From the NCBI RefSeq assembly GCF_001953635.1, contig NZ_MEJH01000003.1, forward strand, positions 62,001 through 126,000: DNA of 64,000 nt. The letters run 5' to 3'. Source of the DNA: Alteromonas abrolhosensis. GTDB taxonomy: Bacteria > Pseudomonadota > Gammaproteobacteria > Enterobacterales > Alteromonadaceae. The notes beneath the pieces are model-generated. The model saw only the letters and a list, made by a program, of their open reading frames with translations, was not told the origin of the DNA and made no database searches. Positions 54,288 to 64,000 of this stretch are shown piece after piece. Positions within the stretch are counted from its first letter, which is position 1; each line of letters begins with the position of its first letter. The position numbers were made by a program, and so were the translations under genes.

Positions 54288-55430
54288 CTAAAAGACCATT
54301 CTCATATTACTGAAAACGTGGGTCAGCGCATTGGCCGAATTAAGCAGCAAAAAGTCTGCGCGTTGACCTTCAGCAATACAGCCTATATCACTTTCCAACC
54401 CCATAAATTGCGCTGGTGTGGCACTCGCCATTTTGCTCGCATCTTCTAATGTTACACCGCAATCATTATGGGTGTTCAAAACTGCACTATGCATATCCAA
54501 GCAAGAGCCTGCCAGTGTTTTTCCGTCTGGCGTAGTAAGTTTATCGCCATGTCGTACAATTTCGGTATTGAAAAAATGAAGGCGCTCAATGTCACTGCCC
54601 ACGTGCGCCATGGCATCGGTAACCAACATGGCGCGAGTTGCACTTTTCACTTTTAATGCCAACTCAGCACTTTTACGGTGTAAATGATGATGATCGATAA
54701 TGAAACCACAATACACAGAGTCGTTAAGTAGCGCTGCACCAACGGCACCAGGCTCGCGCGACGTTAATGCAGACATTGCGTTGTACAAATGGGTAAAGCC
54801 CGTGGCCCCCGCATCGATAGCGGCCTGAACTTGCTCATAACTGGCGTTGGTGTGTCCAATTGCAACCACTACTCCTTCAGCAACCATTTCTTTTATGAAA
54901 CTGGTACTTACCGTTTCTGGTGCGACAGTAAGTAAAACTTTACCCATGTCTTTGCGACACAAGGTTTCAAGCTCTGCGTCAGAAGGCGTTCTAATAAATT
55001 GCGCTTCGTGTACGCCCTTTTTAGCTTTGCTCAGAAAGGGCCCTTCAAAGTGAACCCCTTTTATTAACGCTTTAATGCACTCTGGGCCGCCCGCCATTAC
55101 TTCGGCAATGGCATCCGCCGCCTGAGCCATTGTTGAAGCATTATCGGTAATGATCGTCGGCAACATGGACGTTGTGCCGAAACGCAGATGAGCCAGCGCC
55201 ATGGTTTCTACGTTAGCCGCTGAAGGGTTGTGATTAAAAAGTACGCCACCACCGCCGTTCACTTGCGTGTCAAAATACCCAGGGATGAGCTTTCCTTTAT
55301 AAATACCCCTGAGTTCTGATGGGCTAGCATCGCTAATACTGACTATCTTGCCGCTATCAGCAGTAATGGTTTGGTTTTCAAGCCACCCTTTTGGCGTTAA
55401 AACCTGCTCGACAGTAATCGATTCTCTCAT
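54288..55430 (-). CDS. nagA: N-acetylglucosamine-6-phosphate deacetylase
   Basis: A 380-aa amidohydrolase. Motifs are HFEGPFLSKAKKGVH, the metal ligands in AIGHTNASYEQ and GFTHLYNAMSALTSREPG, and the catalytic Asp in LVTDAMAHVG. It removes acetate from GlcNAc-6-P for entry to glycolysis. The start overlaps the end of the kinase gene by 4 bp (ATGA), so the two are coupled. Confidence 0.93.
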   Translation of the reverse strand: MRESITVEQVLTPKGWLENQTITADSGKIVSISDASPSELRGIYKGKLIPGYFDTQVNGGGGVLFNHNPSAANVETMALAHLRFGTTSMLPTIITDNASTMAQAADAIAEVMAGGPECIKALIKGVHFEGPFLSKAKKGVHEAQFIRTPSDAELETLCRKDMGKVLLTVAPETVSTSFIKEMVAEGVVVAIGHTNASYEQVQAAIDAGATGFTHLYNAMSALTSREPGAVGAALLNDSVYCGFIIDHHHLHRKSAELALKVKSATRAMLVTDAMAHVGSDIERLHFFNTEIVRHGDKLTTPDGKTLAGSCLDMHSAVLNTHNDCGVTLEDASKMASATPAQFMGLESDIGCIAEGQRADFLLLNSANALTHVFSNMRMVF

Positions 55431-56302
55431 TCGCTTTTTACTCTTTTGGCAAAGCTGATAGCGCCATATTCAGCACTTTTTAGGGGCGCTGTTAAATTAG
55501 AAGAGATAGAAGGCGAAAGTAAAGGCGTGTAAACATCAGCGAGACCGCCAACCAAACATAGCGGCAATGTCGAAGCCTGATTTATCAGTGCTTCACCCAA
55601 CTGATTGAGATAATTTGCTCCCCTTTGGATAAGAGATGTTGCGGCGGCACACTGGTCGCGATATGCCTGTATCACCACTGGTGCAATATTGCCAAAGTCT
55701 GCAGCATTGTAATTGGCTACCAAAGCCACTAATTGCTGAGGCGACGCTAGATTAAGGTGTTCACAAATTCTGTCTTTTAATTCACTGGCGGGCTCTACTC
55801 CATCATATGAAAGCAGTACATGCTTAATGGCCGATAAGCCCAGCCACGCACCACTCGCATCATCGCCGACTTGCAGGCCGTAACCACCTTTGTCAGTAAA
55901 TACGGCTTTGTCGTAACGGGTTGCCGCTGAGCCTGTACCGCAAATAATAAGGGCTCCAGACTGGTTATCGTGCGCGCCCAAGCAAGCAGCGTGTAAATCA
56001 CTCATTAACACGGTATCGGCAAACGGGTTGTCTAACGCTAAAAATGTCTGCTTTGCTTGAGGAATATTAGCCCCCGCCAGTCCAGCCGCTAGCAACACCT
56101 CTTCGCATGTAATCGACAGCGCCGTATGTGCTATTGCATCCAACGTTGCGTCTATTACCGACCCCATTGCTTGTTCGGGGTTGGTCATTATATTTGCAGG
56201 GCCTGCAGCCCCTTCACCTAATACATTACCGTCAATATCTTGCAACAGTGCCCGGCATCGGGTGCCACCACCATCAATACCCACTACATATTTGTAACTC
56301 AC
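55427..56302 (-). CDS. nagK: N-acetylglucosamine kinase (BadF/BadG type)
   Basis: A 291-aa ASKHA-fold kinase. GIDGGGTRCRALLQD is phosphate loop 1, LIICGTGSAATRYD is phosphate loop 2, and the PLCLVGGLADVYTPLL region is the adenosine part. Glucosamine kinase (GspK) is a close alternative, but nagA directly downstream favours GlcNAc. The pair serves chitin-derived sugar use, a common trait of marine bacteria. Confidence 0.85.
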   Translation of the reverse strand: MSYKYVVGIDGGGTRCRALLQDIDGNVLGEGAAGPANIMTNPEQAMGSVIDATLDAIAHTALSITCEEVLLAAGLAGANIPQAKQTFLALDNPFADTVLMSDLHAACLGAHDNQSGALIICGTGSAATRYDKAVFTDKGGYGLQVGDDASGAWLGLSAIKHVLLSYDGVEPASELKDRICEHLNLASPQQLVALVANYNAADFGNIAPVVIQAYRDQCAAATSLIQRGANYLNQLGEALINQASTLPLCLVGGLADVYTPLLSPSISSNLTAPLKSAEYGAISFAKRVKSE

Positions 56303-56510
56303 GGGTTACCTGCTTCTCTTAACTATTCAATACAACTTGTTGTGTGCACTTTACCACACCGATTTCACAGAATAACTCGCTTTCTTGCCAAGATAGAAGC
56401 CCGCCGAGTGAGTTTTTGACCGTTATTTCTAGAATAAAGAGCAATGTCAAAAGATCTAAAATCATGCTGCTGCGACCTGTAGAAAGCCGAATACTGACTG
56501 TTAGTATGCA

Positions 56511-56541
56511 AAAAAATGCCCTCATGTTAGAGGGCATTTTT
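56511..56541. terminator. bidirectional terminator
   Basis: AAAAAATGCCCTC and GAGGGCATTTTT pair through 12 bases around ATGTTA. It terminates creA on the minus strand; U-tracts exist on both sides. It lies between creA and the nagK upstream region. Confidence 0.9.
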
Positions 56542-56564
56542 AATATCTAATTTACGCGTGTTTG

Positions 56565-57122
56565 CTAAGTTGGATTTTTAAACGCTAGCGTTTCCCACAG
56601 TGGTACAGTAGACAAACTATGTTTGTAACTGCCAGACGTCTCTTTAGTACTGTAAGACAAATAAATCAGTGTTTTTGAGTCGGCATCATAAATTCTTCGA
56701 AGCTTCATGTTCTTGAAAAACACGCTCTTCGATTTTTTGAATATCACTTCCCCTGAATCTGACTTATCAATGGCGTTTAACATCTCAGCCGTAATAGGGC
56801 CGGTTTGTCTGCACGCGATTGAACTGTCTGATGGGTCCGACAAATCAAGGTTCGCTTCAATACTTGAAATATGGCAGGTTACACCTGTCACAATGGGATC
56901 TTGAAGCGCATCAATTTTAATGTCTTTAGTAGTGAAAAGGCCAAGAGACACATCACCCACTTCGCTGTCACTACAGCCTGCCAACGTAAACACCGACGCG
57001 GCGAGTAAACCCAACACAGTGCTTTTCGCAAAAGAGCCGCTCTTAAATCTGCCTTTCATAGAAGTACGATTCATAGAAGTACGAGCTTCGTTTGAACTTA
57101 ACCAACGTCCATTTGTTTTCAT
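56565..57122 (-). CDS. creA: CreA-family lipoprotein
   Basis: A 185-aa protein. A long N-terminal arm precedes the lipobox FTLAGCSDS, so an internal Met could be the true start, although AGGTGG upstream supports the ATG at 57122. The core matches CreA: LFTTKDIKIDALQDPIVTGVTCHISSIEANLDLSDPSDSSIACRQTGPI. The role of CreA is unknown. Confidence 0.85.
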   Translation of the reverse strand: MKTNGRWLSSNEARTSMNRTSMKGRFKSGSFAKSTVLGLLAASVFTLAGCSDSEVGDVSLGLFTTKDIKIDALQDPIVTGVTCHISSIEANLDLSDPSDSSIACRQTGPITAEMLNAIDKSDSGEVIFKKSKSVFFKNMKLRRIYDADSKTLIYLSYSTKETSGSYKHSLSTVPLWETLAFKNPT

Positions 57123-57190
57123 ATCATTCCCACCTCTACTCTATTTATGATCTTTTATTGTTTACTCGAAATACCGAGCCAGTGATCATT

Positions 57191-58771
57191 TTAGCCTAAC
57201 AGGTTTAACTGTGTCTTATCCATAAGGTCGTGCTGCTTAATAAGTTGCTTTGCCTTTTCAATATCTGGCGCAAAATAGCGGTCTTTGTCGTAAAACGGCA
57301 CTTGGTCTCTTAGTAGCTGCATCAAAACCTGTAGCTTTTCACTGGTTTTAAGCGGCTTTCTAAAGTCTAACCCTTGGCAGGCGGCTAACCATTCAATGGC
57401 CAATATTCCTGCCACGTTATCGAAAATATCTCGTAAGCGCCTCGCGGCGAAGGTAGCCATAGACACATGGTCTTCTTGGTTCGCAGACGTAGGCAACGAA
57501 TCGATAGATGCGGGGTGCGCCAGGGTTTTGTTTTCACTAGCAAGCGCCGCACAGGTAACCTGCGCAATCATAAAGCCCGAGTTTACCCCACCGTTTTCAA
57601 CTAGGAACGGCGGCAAACCACTTAAATGAGTATCAATCATTAGCGACATTCTGCGCTCCGACAGCGCGCCAATTTCAGATAGTGCAATAGCCAGCATATC
57701 TGCCGCCATTGCCACGGTTTCCGCATGAAAATTACCGCCAGACAAAATATCACCAGTTGGCGTATCAGCGTCATCATTATTTTCAACAAAAACCAACGGG
57801 TTGTCGCTTACCCCATTGGCTTCAACCACCAAAATGTCTTGGGCGTAGCGCATTTGCTGTAAACACGCTCCCATCACCTGTGGCTGGCAACGCAGAGAGT
57901 ACGGGTCTTGTACTTTTTCACACCTTTGATGTGAATGACCAATCTCTGAGGTGTCTAGCAATGTTCTAAACGCAGCCGCCACATCGCTCTGGCTTTTGTG
58001 GCCACGCACTTCGTGGATCCGCGCATCGAACGGCACGCGAGAACCTAACGCGGCCTCAACAGTAAGCGCACCAATACCAATAGCGCTATGAAGCGCGTTT
58101 TCAGTATAAAACAGCCCCTGAAGTGCAAAAGCAGTTGATGCTTGCGTGCCGTTTAACAGCGCTAAGCCTTCTTTGGGTGCCAGAGCAATGGGCTGCATAC
58201 CGGCTATTTCAAGGGCTTGGGCCGCACTAATTCTCTCTCCTTTATAAAACGCTTCCCCTTCCCCTAACAGCACCACGCTCATGTGTGCTAAAGGCGCTAA
58301 GTCGCCGCTGGCGCCTACCGAACCTTTTTCAGGAATGGCGGGGTAAACTTGTGCATTAAACAAGGTAATGAGCGCTTCTATTACGCTTAGACGGATGCCA
58401 GAATAACCACGGGCCAAGGAGTTAATTTTTAACAACATGAGCAGGCGCACAGTATCTTCCTGCATAAAGTCGCCCGTACCTGCCGCGTGCGATAACACAA
58501 TACTGCGCTGCAATAACTCTAACTCATCAACGTTAATACGGGTATTAGCCAACAAACCAAAGCCAGTATTGATACCATAGACCGTACGGTTCTCTTTAAT
58601 AACGTTAAGCACCACACGCTCAGCGGCATTTATAGCGGGTATAGCACTTTCATCTAACGATAAATGAACGTGGCTTCTATGCACTTCACGTAATTGATCT
58701 AACGTTAACGTGCCTGGCACAAGGTTAAGTTGCTTAACACCACTGCTTTCAGTGAAAGATGATTGCAACAT
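57191..58771 (-). CDS. hutH: histidine ammonia-lyase
   Basis: A 526-aa enzyme. [15 protein letters not shown] holds the Ala-Ser-Gly triad that cyclises into the MIO cofactor. Also present are [26 protein letters not shown] and the later [14 protein letters not shown]. It deaminates histidine to urocanate, the first step of the Hut pathway. It follows hutU with a 2-bp gap in one transcript. Confidence 0.95.
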   Translation of the reverse strand: MLQSSFTESSGVKQLNLVPGTLTLDQLREVHRSHVHLSLDESAIPAINAAERVVLNVIKENRTVYGINTGFGLLANTRINVDELELLQRSIVLSHAAGTGDFMQEDTVRLLMLLKINSLARGYSGIRLSVIEALITLFNAQVYPAIPEKGSVGASGDLAPLAHMSVVLLGEGEAFYKGERISAAQALEIAGMQPIALAPKEGLALLNGTQASTAFALQGLFYTENALHSAIGIGALTVEAALGSRVPFDARIHEVRGHKSQSDVAAAFRTLLDTSEIGHSHQRCEKVQDPYSLRCQPQVMGACLQQMRYAQDILVVEANGVSDNPLVFVENNDDADTPTGDILSGGNFHAETVAMAADMLAIALSEIGALSERRMSLMIDTHLSGLPPFLVENGGVNSGFMIAQVTCAALASENKTLAHPASIDSLPTSANQEDHVSMATFAARRLRDIFDNVAGILAIEWLAACQGLDFRKPLKTSEKLQVLMQLLRDQVPFYDKDRYFAPDIEKAKQLIKQHDLMDKTQLNLLG

Positions 58772-58773
58772 GA

Positions 58774-60513
58774 CTATTTCTCCCCGCCAGAGCTTTTGTT
58801 CGAGCTTGACTGTGTGTTTGCTCCATGGGTGCTTTGATTATTAGCCCCGCTATTTATCATGGGAAGGTCGAGGTTATGCTTGGCAGCACAGTCTTTTGCA
58901 ATATCGTAGCCTGCATCTGCATGACGCATTACACCTGTGGCAGGGTCGTTATGAAGAACCCGAGCAATACGCTCAGCCGCTTCGTCCGTACCGTCACAAA
59001 CAATCACTACGCCCGAGTGTTGGCTAAAGCCCATTCCTACACCGCCACCATGGTGAAGGCTTACCCAGGTAGCGCCACCCGCTGTGTTTAATAGGGCGTT
59101 TAGTAACGGCCAGTCTGATACGGCATCTGAACCATCGAGCATGGCCTCTGTTTCTCTATTAGGTGATGCTACCGAGCCAGAGTCGAGATGATCCCGGCCA
59201 ATCACGACCGGCGCGCTTAACTCGCCACTGCGAACCATTTCATTAAAAGCAAGCCCCAGCTTTTGTCTTTCACCCAGCCCCACCCAGCAAATACGCGCGG
59301 GCAGGCCTTGGAACTGAATACGTTCTTTAGCCATATCTAGCCAGTTATGCAAATGCGGGTTGTCGGGTATAAGTTCTTTGACCTTGGCGTCCGTTTTATA
59401 GATATCTTCCGGATCGCCCGACAGCGCAGCCCATCTGAAAGGCCCTATGCCCTGACAAAAAAGCGGTCGAATATACGCAGGAACAAAGCCCGGGAAGTCA
59501 AAGGCATTTGCAACACCTTCTTCTAGTGCCATTTGTCTAATGTTGTTGCCGTAATCGAGGGTGGCGGCACCAGATTGCTGAAAACCTAGCATTGCCTTAA
59601 CTTGTAATGCCATTGATTGTTTAGCGCTTTTTACCACGCAGGCTTCGTCTTTCTTACGCTGCGCTTCAGCTTGTTCTAAAGTCCAGCCCACTGGTAGATA
59701 GCCGTTTAACGGATCGTGCGCACTTGTTTGGTCGGTCACAACGTCGGGAATAATCCCTTTCGCTAGCATATCGGGAAAGACTTCAGCAGCATTGCCTAAT
59801 AGGCCAATTGATATAGGCTTCCCAGCTTTTTTGGCTTCTTCTAGGAGTTGCATGGCTTCTTCTAACGATTGCGCTTTTTTGTCCAAATAGCCCGTGCGAA
59901 TTCTGAAATCTATGCGAGTTTCATCCACCTCCACAGCTACCATTGAAAAGCCAGCCATGGTTGCAGCTAAAGGCTGTGCTCCGCCCATACCGCCCAAGCC
60001 GCCAGTTAAAATCCAGCGCCCTTCAGCACTGCCTTCAAAATGCGTTTTAGCCACGCTCACAAACGTTTCATAAGTCCCCTGAACAATGCCTTGCGAGCCT
60101 ATGTAAATCCATGACCCTGCCGTCATTTGCCCGTACATCATCAAACCTTCTTTATCCAGAGCGTTAAAGTGCTCCCAGTTTGCCCAATGCGGTACAAGGT
60201 TAGAGTTAGCAATTAACACACGAGGGGCATTTTCGTGAGTGGGAAATACCCCAACAGGTTTGCCTGATTGAACCAGCAACGTCTCATCAGTATTTAAACG
60301 CTTGAGTACTTCTACTATTTTGTCGTAAGACGCCCAATCACGGGCTGCACGCCCAATACCGCCGTAAACCACCAGATTTTGCGGATGCTCCGCAACGTCT
60401 GGATCCAGGTTATTCATTAACATGCGAAGCGGCGCTTCGGTTTGCCAGCTCTTCGCATTTAGCGTACTGCCTCTTGGGGCACGTATTTCTCTTGTAGGGT
60501 CGAGGCGTTTCAT
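58774..60513 (-). CDS. hutU: urocanate hydratase
   Basis: A 579-aa NAD-dependent enzyme. Characteristic parts include [56 protein letters not shown] and the [15 protein letters not shown] segment. It turns urocanate into imidazolonepropionate. The C-terminal 25 residues are Ser/Asn-rich and look like an appendage. GGAG precedes the ATG. Confidence 0.96.
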   Translation of the reverse strand: MKRLDPTREIRAPRGSTLNAKSWQTEAPLRMLMNNLDPDVAEHPQNLVVYGGIGRAARDWASYDKIVEVLKRLNTDETLLVQSGKPVGVFPTHENAPRVLIANSNLVPHWANWEHFNALDKEGLMMYGQMTAGSWIYIGSQGIVQGTYETFVSVAKTHFEGSAEGRWILTGGLGGMGGAQPLAATMAGFSMVAVEVDETRIDFRIRTGYLDKKAQSLEEAMQLLEEAKKAGKPISIGLLGNAAEVFPDMLAKGIIPDVVTDQTSAHDPLNGYLPVGWTLEQAEAQRKKDEACVVKSAKQSMALQVKAMLGFQQSGAATLDYGNNIRQMALEEGVANAFDFPGFVPAYIRPLFCQGIGPFRWAALSGDPEDIYKTDAKVKELIPDNPHLHNWLDMAKERIQFQGLPARICWVGLGERQKLGLAFNEMVRSGELSAPVVIGRDHLDSGSVASPNRETEAMLDGSDAVSDWPLLNALLNTAGGATWVSLHHGGGVGMGFSQHSGVVIVCDGTDEAAERIARVLHNDPATGVMRHADAGYDIAKDCAAKHNLDLPMINSGANNQSTHGANTQSSSNKSSGGEK

Positions 60514-60618
60514 AAACTTCTCCTAGGCATATTCTTACGTTTGCCGATTTGTTTTTTATTAGGAAGTGTCACTTTTTTAGAAAGTAGTGAGTTGCTAGCA
60601 CCTTTGGCGCGATGACAC

Positions 60619-61458
60619 TTAGAACTCCAAGTGTCCTCCCAAGCGGTATCGACTGCCTGGGTGATACAGCACCGCGTGGCTAACCACTGCGCTTGAACTC
60701 GCTTTTGGACTATTATTTAAGGATGTATCTGACGTAGCCTTTAAACCGTTCTTTAACTTGGCATTCGCCGTTGAGGGCTCGCCAATTTTGCTCTCATCGC
60801 TGGTTATTGCGCTGGGCACTCGAGAGAAGGTTCGTCGAGTAATTTTAAGGCACGGCTCTTTAGGCTTAATCAAAAGTGCTTGTGCAATATCTTTTTCAAC
60901 AACCACAGCTTCTACGCTGTGATCGGCTTGTGAAAGGGGCGCGACCTGATTTAAATAAAAGTTTGCAGTTTGAGCTTTAAAATCTTTATCTAAATAGTCG
61001 TTAATCCACGCTGGATTAACCCACCTGTCTTCATACTGCACAGGTAGATTGTTCTCGCAGTGTACGATAATGCTATGAAATACTGGTTCTCCCACATCCA
61101 TACCCAGTCGTTGAGCAATAGCGTCACTGGCTGGCGAAGTTTCCAACACCAATATCTCGTTAGTGTATCTATGCCCCCGCTGCTCTATTTCATCGCGAAT
61201 GCTTTTGATCTCAAGCATTGAGCTCATAGGGCGACTATCTGACACAAAGGTGCCGATTCCCTGGCTGCGCATTAAAATGCCATCGTCCACCATTTCACTT
61301 AGCGCTCTTCGCGCAGTCATCCGGCTTACACCATGCTGCTGCGCAAGTTGGTTTTCTGAAGGCACTTGGCTACCCGGCTTCATTTCACCACTTTCGATGG
61401 CATCCAAAATTGCTGTCTTAATTACTCTGTACCGAGGTTGCATATCGTGGCCATTCAC
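60619..61458 (-). CDS. hutC: HutC GntR-family repressor of histidine use
   Basis: A 279-aa protein. The N-terminal winged HTH is of GntR type (IESGEMKPGSQVPSENQLAQQHGVSRMTARRALSEMVDDGILMRSQGIGTFV). The UTRA effector domain follows, where urocanate binds (SIIVHCENNLPVQYEDRWVNPA). It has an unusual Ser/Asn-rich insertion at about residues 220-255. It lies between hutU and the divergent hutI, next to a perfect operator. Confidence 0.9.
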   Translation of the reverse strand: MNGHDMQPRYRVIKTAILDAIESGEMKPGSQVPSENQLAQQHGVSRMTARRALSEMVDDGILMRSQGIGTFVSDSRPMSSMLEIKSIRDEIEQRGHRYTNEILVLETSPASDAIAQRLGMDVGEPVFHSIIVHCENNLPVQYEDRWVNPAWINDYLDKDFKAQTANFYLNQVAPLSQADHSVEAVVVEKDIAQALLIKPKEPCLKITRRTFSRVPSAITSDESKIGEPSTANAKLKNGLKATSDTSLNNSPKASSSAVVSHAVLYHPGSRYRLGGHLEF

Positions 61459-61485
61459 AACTAAATTGTTAATAATATGCTAACA

Positions 61486-61509
61486 GCATACTTGTATATA
61501 CAAGTATGC
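61486..61509. promoter_or_regulatory. HutC operator, perfect 24-bp palindrome
   Basis: A perfect palindrome with core CTTGTATATACAAG lies between divergent hutC and hutI, 28 bp before hutC and 115 bp before hutI. HutC sites in pseudomonads share the TGTATATACA core. It should allow HutC to control itself and hutIG. Confidence 0.8.
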
Positions 61510-61623
61510 ACAAGTACACTGAACTCAAAATTTACACTGTGTTTCAGTAAAGATTCTGGACAACGCCAGACAAAGAACAAGACGACCAGTTAGACGAAAA
61601 AACCAGACAAGAGGTGGCTTAGA

Positions 61624-62895
61624 GTGGAGCACGTTATGGGTTATCAGTACGACACGCTTATTTACAATGTTCGCATTGCGTCTATGCAAGACAACAAGTT
61701 GCCCTATGGCGAATTACCGCCACACGCCATTGCCATAAAAGACGGCAAAATTGCTGCGTTACTTCCTTGCGATGACTCACTAGACGACGTGTTTGAGCAG
61801 GCCAAAAGCGTAATAGATGCCACTACCCTAATTCCCCAAAATGAAGGTTCAACGCCCAAACACCCGTGGCTATTGCCTGGCTTCATCGATTGTCATACGC
61901 ATCTAGTGTATGGCGGCAATCGCGCCGAAGAATTTGAAATGCGATTGCAGGGGGCAAGTTATGTAGACATTGCGCAGCGCGGCGGTGGCATTAAAGGGAC
62001 GGTTGAAAAAACTCGACGCTCTGACGAGCTCACCCTGCTTCACACTGCGATAAAGCGAGCAAAGCGACTGTGCGAAGAAGGTGTTACCACCATTGAAGTC
62101 AAATCAGGTTACGGGTTGGATTTAGACACTGAAGTGCGTATGTTACGCGTGGCTAAATCCCTTGAGCAGCACCTTCCTGTGAGTATTCAAACTACCTATT
62201 TAGGCGCTCACGCCCTGCCCAATGAATTTGCTGAGGACTCAGACGGATATATCGATTTTATTTGCGACGAGGCACTTCCTCATATTGCTTCGCAAACCTT
62301 GGCTGACGCCGTTGATGTATTTTGTGAAACCATCGGTTTTTCAACTTCACAAACAGAACGAGTGTTTAGCTGCGCACAGCAGCACGGCTTACCCATTAAA
62401 GCTCATGTAGAACAGCTTAGTGACAGCAAAGGCGCAGTGCTAGCAGCTAAGTACGGCGCACTATCGGTAGATCACATTGAATATTTAGCTGACAGCGATA
62501 TTCCATTACTTGCCCAAAGTGGCACCGTCGCCGTGCTTTTACCAGGCGCATTTTATTACTTGAGTGAAGTTCAAAAGCCGCCAGTAGACGCCCTAAGGGC
62601 GCACAATGTGCCCATAGCATTAGCGACAGACTTTAATCCAGGTAGTTCGCCGTTAGCCTCAATCCTTACCGCGATAAATATGGGGTGTGTGCTGTTTCAA
62701 CTTACGCCAGAAGAAGCGCTACGCGGTGCTACTGCTCACGCGGCTAGCGCACTCGGGCTGCACGACCGAGGTGTTATTGAAGCAGGCAAGCTTGCTGACT
62801 TAACGCTGTGGGATATCGAAACACCGGCAGAGCTTGCCTATTGTATTAATGGACACCGCCCCATTGCGGTGTTTAAGGAAGGTAAACATGTTTAA
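61624..62895 (+). CDS. hutI: imidazolonepropionase
   Basis: A 423-aa amidohydrolase. It shows PGFIDCHTHLVYGGNRAEEFEMRLQGASYVDIA (metal His pair), TTIEVKSGYGLD, YLGAHALP, KAHVEQLSD and ALATDFNPGSSPLAS (metal Asp). The GTG at 61624 has GAGGTGG 6 nt upstream, but the ATG at 61636 also has GGAG 6 nt upstream. It opens the imidazolone ring to formiminoglutamate. It overlaps hutG by 8 nt. Confidence 0.94.
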   Translation: MEHVMGYQYDTLIYNVRIASMQDNKLPYGELPPHAIAIKDGKIAALLPCDDSLDDVFEQAKSVIDATTLIPQNEGSTPKHPWLLPGFIDCHTHLVYGGNRAEEFEMRLQGASYVDIAQRGGGIKGTVEKTRRSDELTLLHTAIKRAKRLCEEGVTTIEVKSGYGLDLDTEVRMLRVAKSLEQHLPVSIQTTYLGAHALPNEFAEDSDGYIDFICDEALPHIASQTLADAVDVFCETIGFSTSQTERVFSCAQQHGLPIKAHVEQLSDSKGAVLAAKYGALSVDHIEYLADSDIPLLAQSGTVAVLLPGAFYYLSEVQKPPVDALRAHNVPIALATDFNPGSSPLASILTAINMGCVLFQLTPEEALRGATAHAASALGLHDRGVIEAGKLADLTLWDIETPAELAYCINGHRPIAVFKEGKHV

Positions 62896-63856
62896 GTGGC
62901 AAGGCAGAATAGACAGTGAAGACGGTGTTGAGGGCCTACGTTGGCATCAAAAAGTTAACGAACTTGAAGTGGGCGAAGATAATTCATTGGCCAACTCCGT
63001 TACCCTTGTTGGTTTTGAAAGTGATTTAGGTGTGGCATTTAACAAAGGCCGCGTAGGTGCAACTGCTGGACCAAACGCTATTCGCCAGGCACTTGCAAAC
63101 TTGCCTTGGCACTGGCCAAACGCATCATTAGCCGATTTAGGGAATGTTACCGCTAAAGAGAACTTAGCCCAGGCACAAACCCAATATGCTGACGCCATTT
63201 GCTATGCGCTCAAGCAAAATGATGGTTTGGTCATCGGTCTGGGAGGGGGACATGAAATTGCATGGGGTAGCTATCAAGGGGTTTTCAATGCTAAGCCCGA
63301 AAGCGCACGCATTGGTATTATTAATTTCGACGCCCATTTTGATTTAAGAAAACCTTCTCCTAACACCAGTTCAGGTACGCCGTTCAGGCAAGTGTATGAG
63401 CACTGCCAGCTACACGATACACCGTTTCATTACGCTTGTTTGGGCGTATCGAAAGCGGCCAATACACCAGCGCTGTTTAACTTTGCCAATACATCCAAGA
63501 CCCGTTATTTAACCGACGTGGCGTTAAATGATGAATCGCTGTGCATGCAACGAATAGATGAGCTGCTATCTCCGATGCTAAAAGGCATCGATGAGCTTTA
63601 CGTCACTGTATGTTTAGATGCATTTCCAGCAGCACAAGCACCTGGCGTTAGCGCGCCCAGTGCATTGGGAATATCCCCCATACTTGTTATCAACACGCTA
63701 CACTTTTTAGCACAGCACCAAAGTACTTACGGGTATCAATGGCGATTGTGTGACGTCGCGGAAATGAACCCCAATTATGATATTGATAGCCGCACAGCAA
63801 AGCTGGCTGCACGGCTAATTTTTGAAGCGGTAGATGCAGTAAGTTCGCACACTTAA
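62888..63856 (+). CDS. hutG: formimidoylglutamase
   Basis: A 322-aa arginase-fold enzyme from the ATG at 62888. Manganese ligands are visible: GGGHEIAWGSY, NFDAHFDLR and, later, VTVCLDAFPAAQAPG. The DAH and D-x-F pattern fit the ureohydrolase family. It cleaves formiminoglutamate to glutamate and formamide, ending the pathway. It overlaps the 3' end of hutI and is probably translated by coupling. Confidence 0.9.
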   Translation: MFKWQGRIDSEDGVEGLRWHQKVNELEVGEDNSLANSVTLVGFESDLGVAFNKGRVGATAGPNAIRQALANLPWHWPNASLADLGNVTAKENLAQAQTQYADAICYALKQNDGLVIGLGGGHEIAWGSYQGVFNAKPESARIGIINFDAHFDLRKPSPNTSSGTPFRQVYEHCQLHDTPFHYACLGVSKAANTPALFNFANTSKTRYLTDVALNDESLCMQRIDELLSPMLKGIDELYVTVCLDAFPAAQAPGVSAPSALGISPILVINTLHFLAQHQSTYGYQWRLCDVAEMNPNYDIDSRTAKLAARLIFEAVDAVSSHT

Positions 63857-63891
63857 ACTGTTTAACGCTTTTATATTTGACGCTTTTATGT

Positions 63892-64000
63892 TTACTGGCC
63901 GCCTGCCCTTTCACACGCAGCGGCGGTAAACAAGACATCGGTAGAGCTATTTAATGCTGTTTCAGCAGAGTCTTGCAGTACGCCAACAATAAAGCCCACC
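63892..64000 (-). CDS. C-terminal end of an unidentified gene (partial)
   Basis: The minus strand is open from the window edge to a TAA at 63892-63894. It encodes 35 residues that begin [16 protein letters not shown] and end CERAGGQ. The composition is protein-like, but there is too little to name a family. It would converge on hutG. A short tandem repeat (ACGCTTTTAT twice, near 63866-63890) lies between the two. Confidence 0.35.
   Translation of the reverse strand, partial: VGFIVGVLQDSAETALNSSTDVLFTAAACERAGGQ

Overview
The window looks like chromosome of a marine gammaproteobacterium of the Alteromonas type. This is inferred from gene content: a complete hut cluster, a nagA-nagK pair, a large TonB-dependent receptor, a pectate lyase, the PA2778/PA2779-type pair and an elongator tRNA-Met fragment. 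I could not run a similarity search, so the genus is a best judgement. There is no rRNA gene, intact tRNA, CRISPR array or recognisable transposase.

Region 1 (about 1-13305) reads as an integrated plasmid-like element. From the left it carries the start of a patatin-like phospholipase of the CBASS effector (CapV) type. A tyrosine recombinase with a coupled small HTH protein follows, then a hairpin-rich non-coding stretch and an Xre regulator. Next come tiny ORFs punctuated by three near-identical perfect palindromes, an excisionase-like HTH protein, a RepA-like initiator and a downstream 22-bp iteron array. The main cargo is a Zn/Co/Cd efflux module (czcI-like, czcC, czcB, czcA and a CDF transporter). 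A P4-type integrase and a 45-nt 3' fragment of tRNA-Met close the region; that fragment is the probable right attachment site.

Region 2 (about 13.4-30.8 kb) is a copper-resistance island. The plus strand carries a CopL-like protein, a DUF411 protein, copC, copD, two secreted NTF2-like proteins, a formyltransferase-like gene and a second CopL-like protein. A MerR regulator with a textbook 19-bp-spacer promoter then leads into a CopA P-type ATPase and a run of small cupredoxin, membrane, Met-rich and HMA-like genes. The minus strand carries copL-copA(multicopper oxidase)-copB, an APC permease, a glutaredoxin-MauE-like fusion and a DUF305 protein. Cytosolic export (ATPase), periplasmic oxidation and sequestration (multicopper oxidase, CopC, cupredoxin, Met-rich protein) and outer-membrane handling (CopB) together make a full copper defence.

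Region 3 (30.9-64 kb) looks like ordinary chromosome. A minus-strand unit encodes a TonB-dependent receptor, a secreted esterase-like lipoprotein, a DASS dicarboxylate transporter and malic enzyme. It is preceded by a sigma-54 promoter and two GGAAATCC-type dyads, with dctD and dctB just upstream, so it appears to be one regulated dicarboxylate-ester uptake system. After it come an outer-membrane barrel protein, a PL1 pectate lyase, an MscS channel, an M36 metallopeptidase, a C39-like peptidase pair, a YbiT-type ABC-F protein, nagA-nagK, creA and the hut genes (hutHUC on the minus strand, hutIG on the plus strand) around a perfect HutC-type operator.
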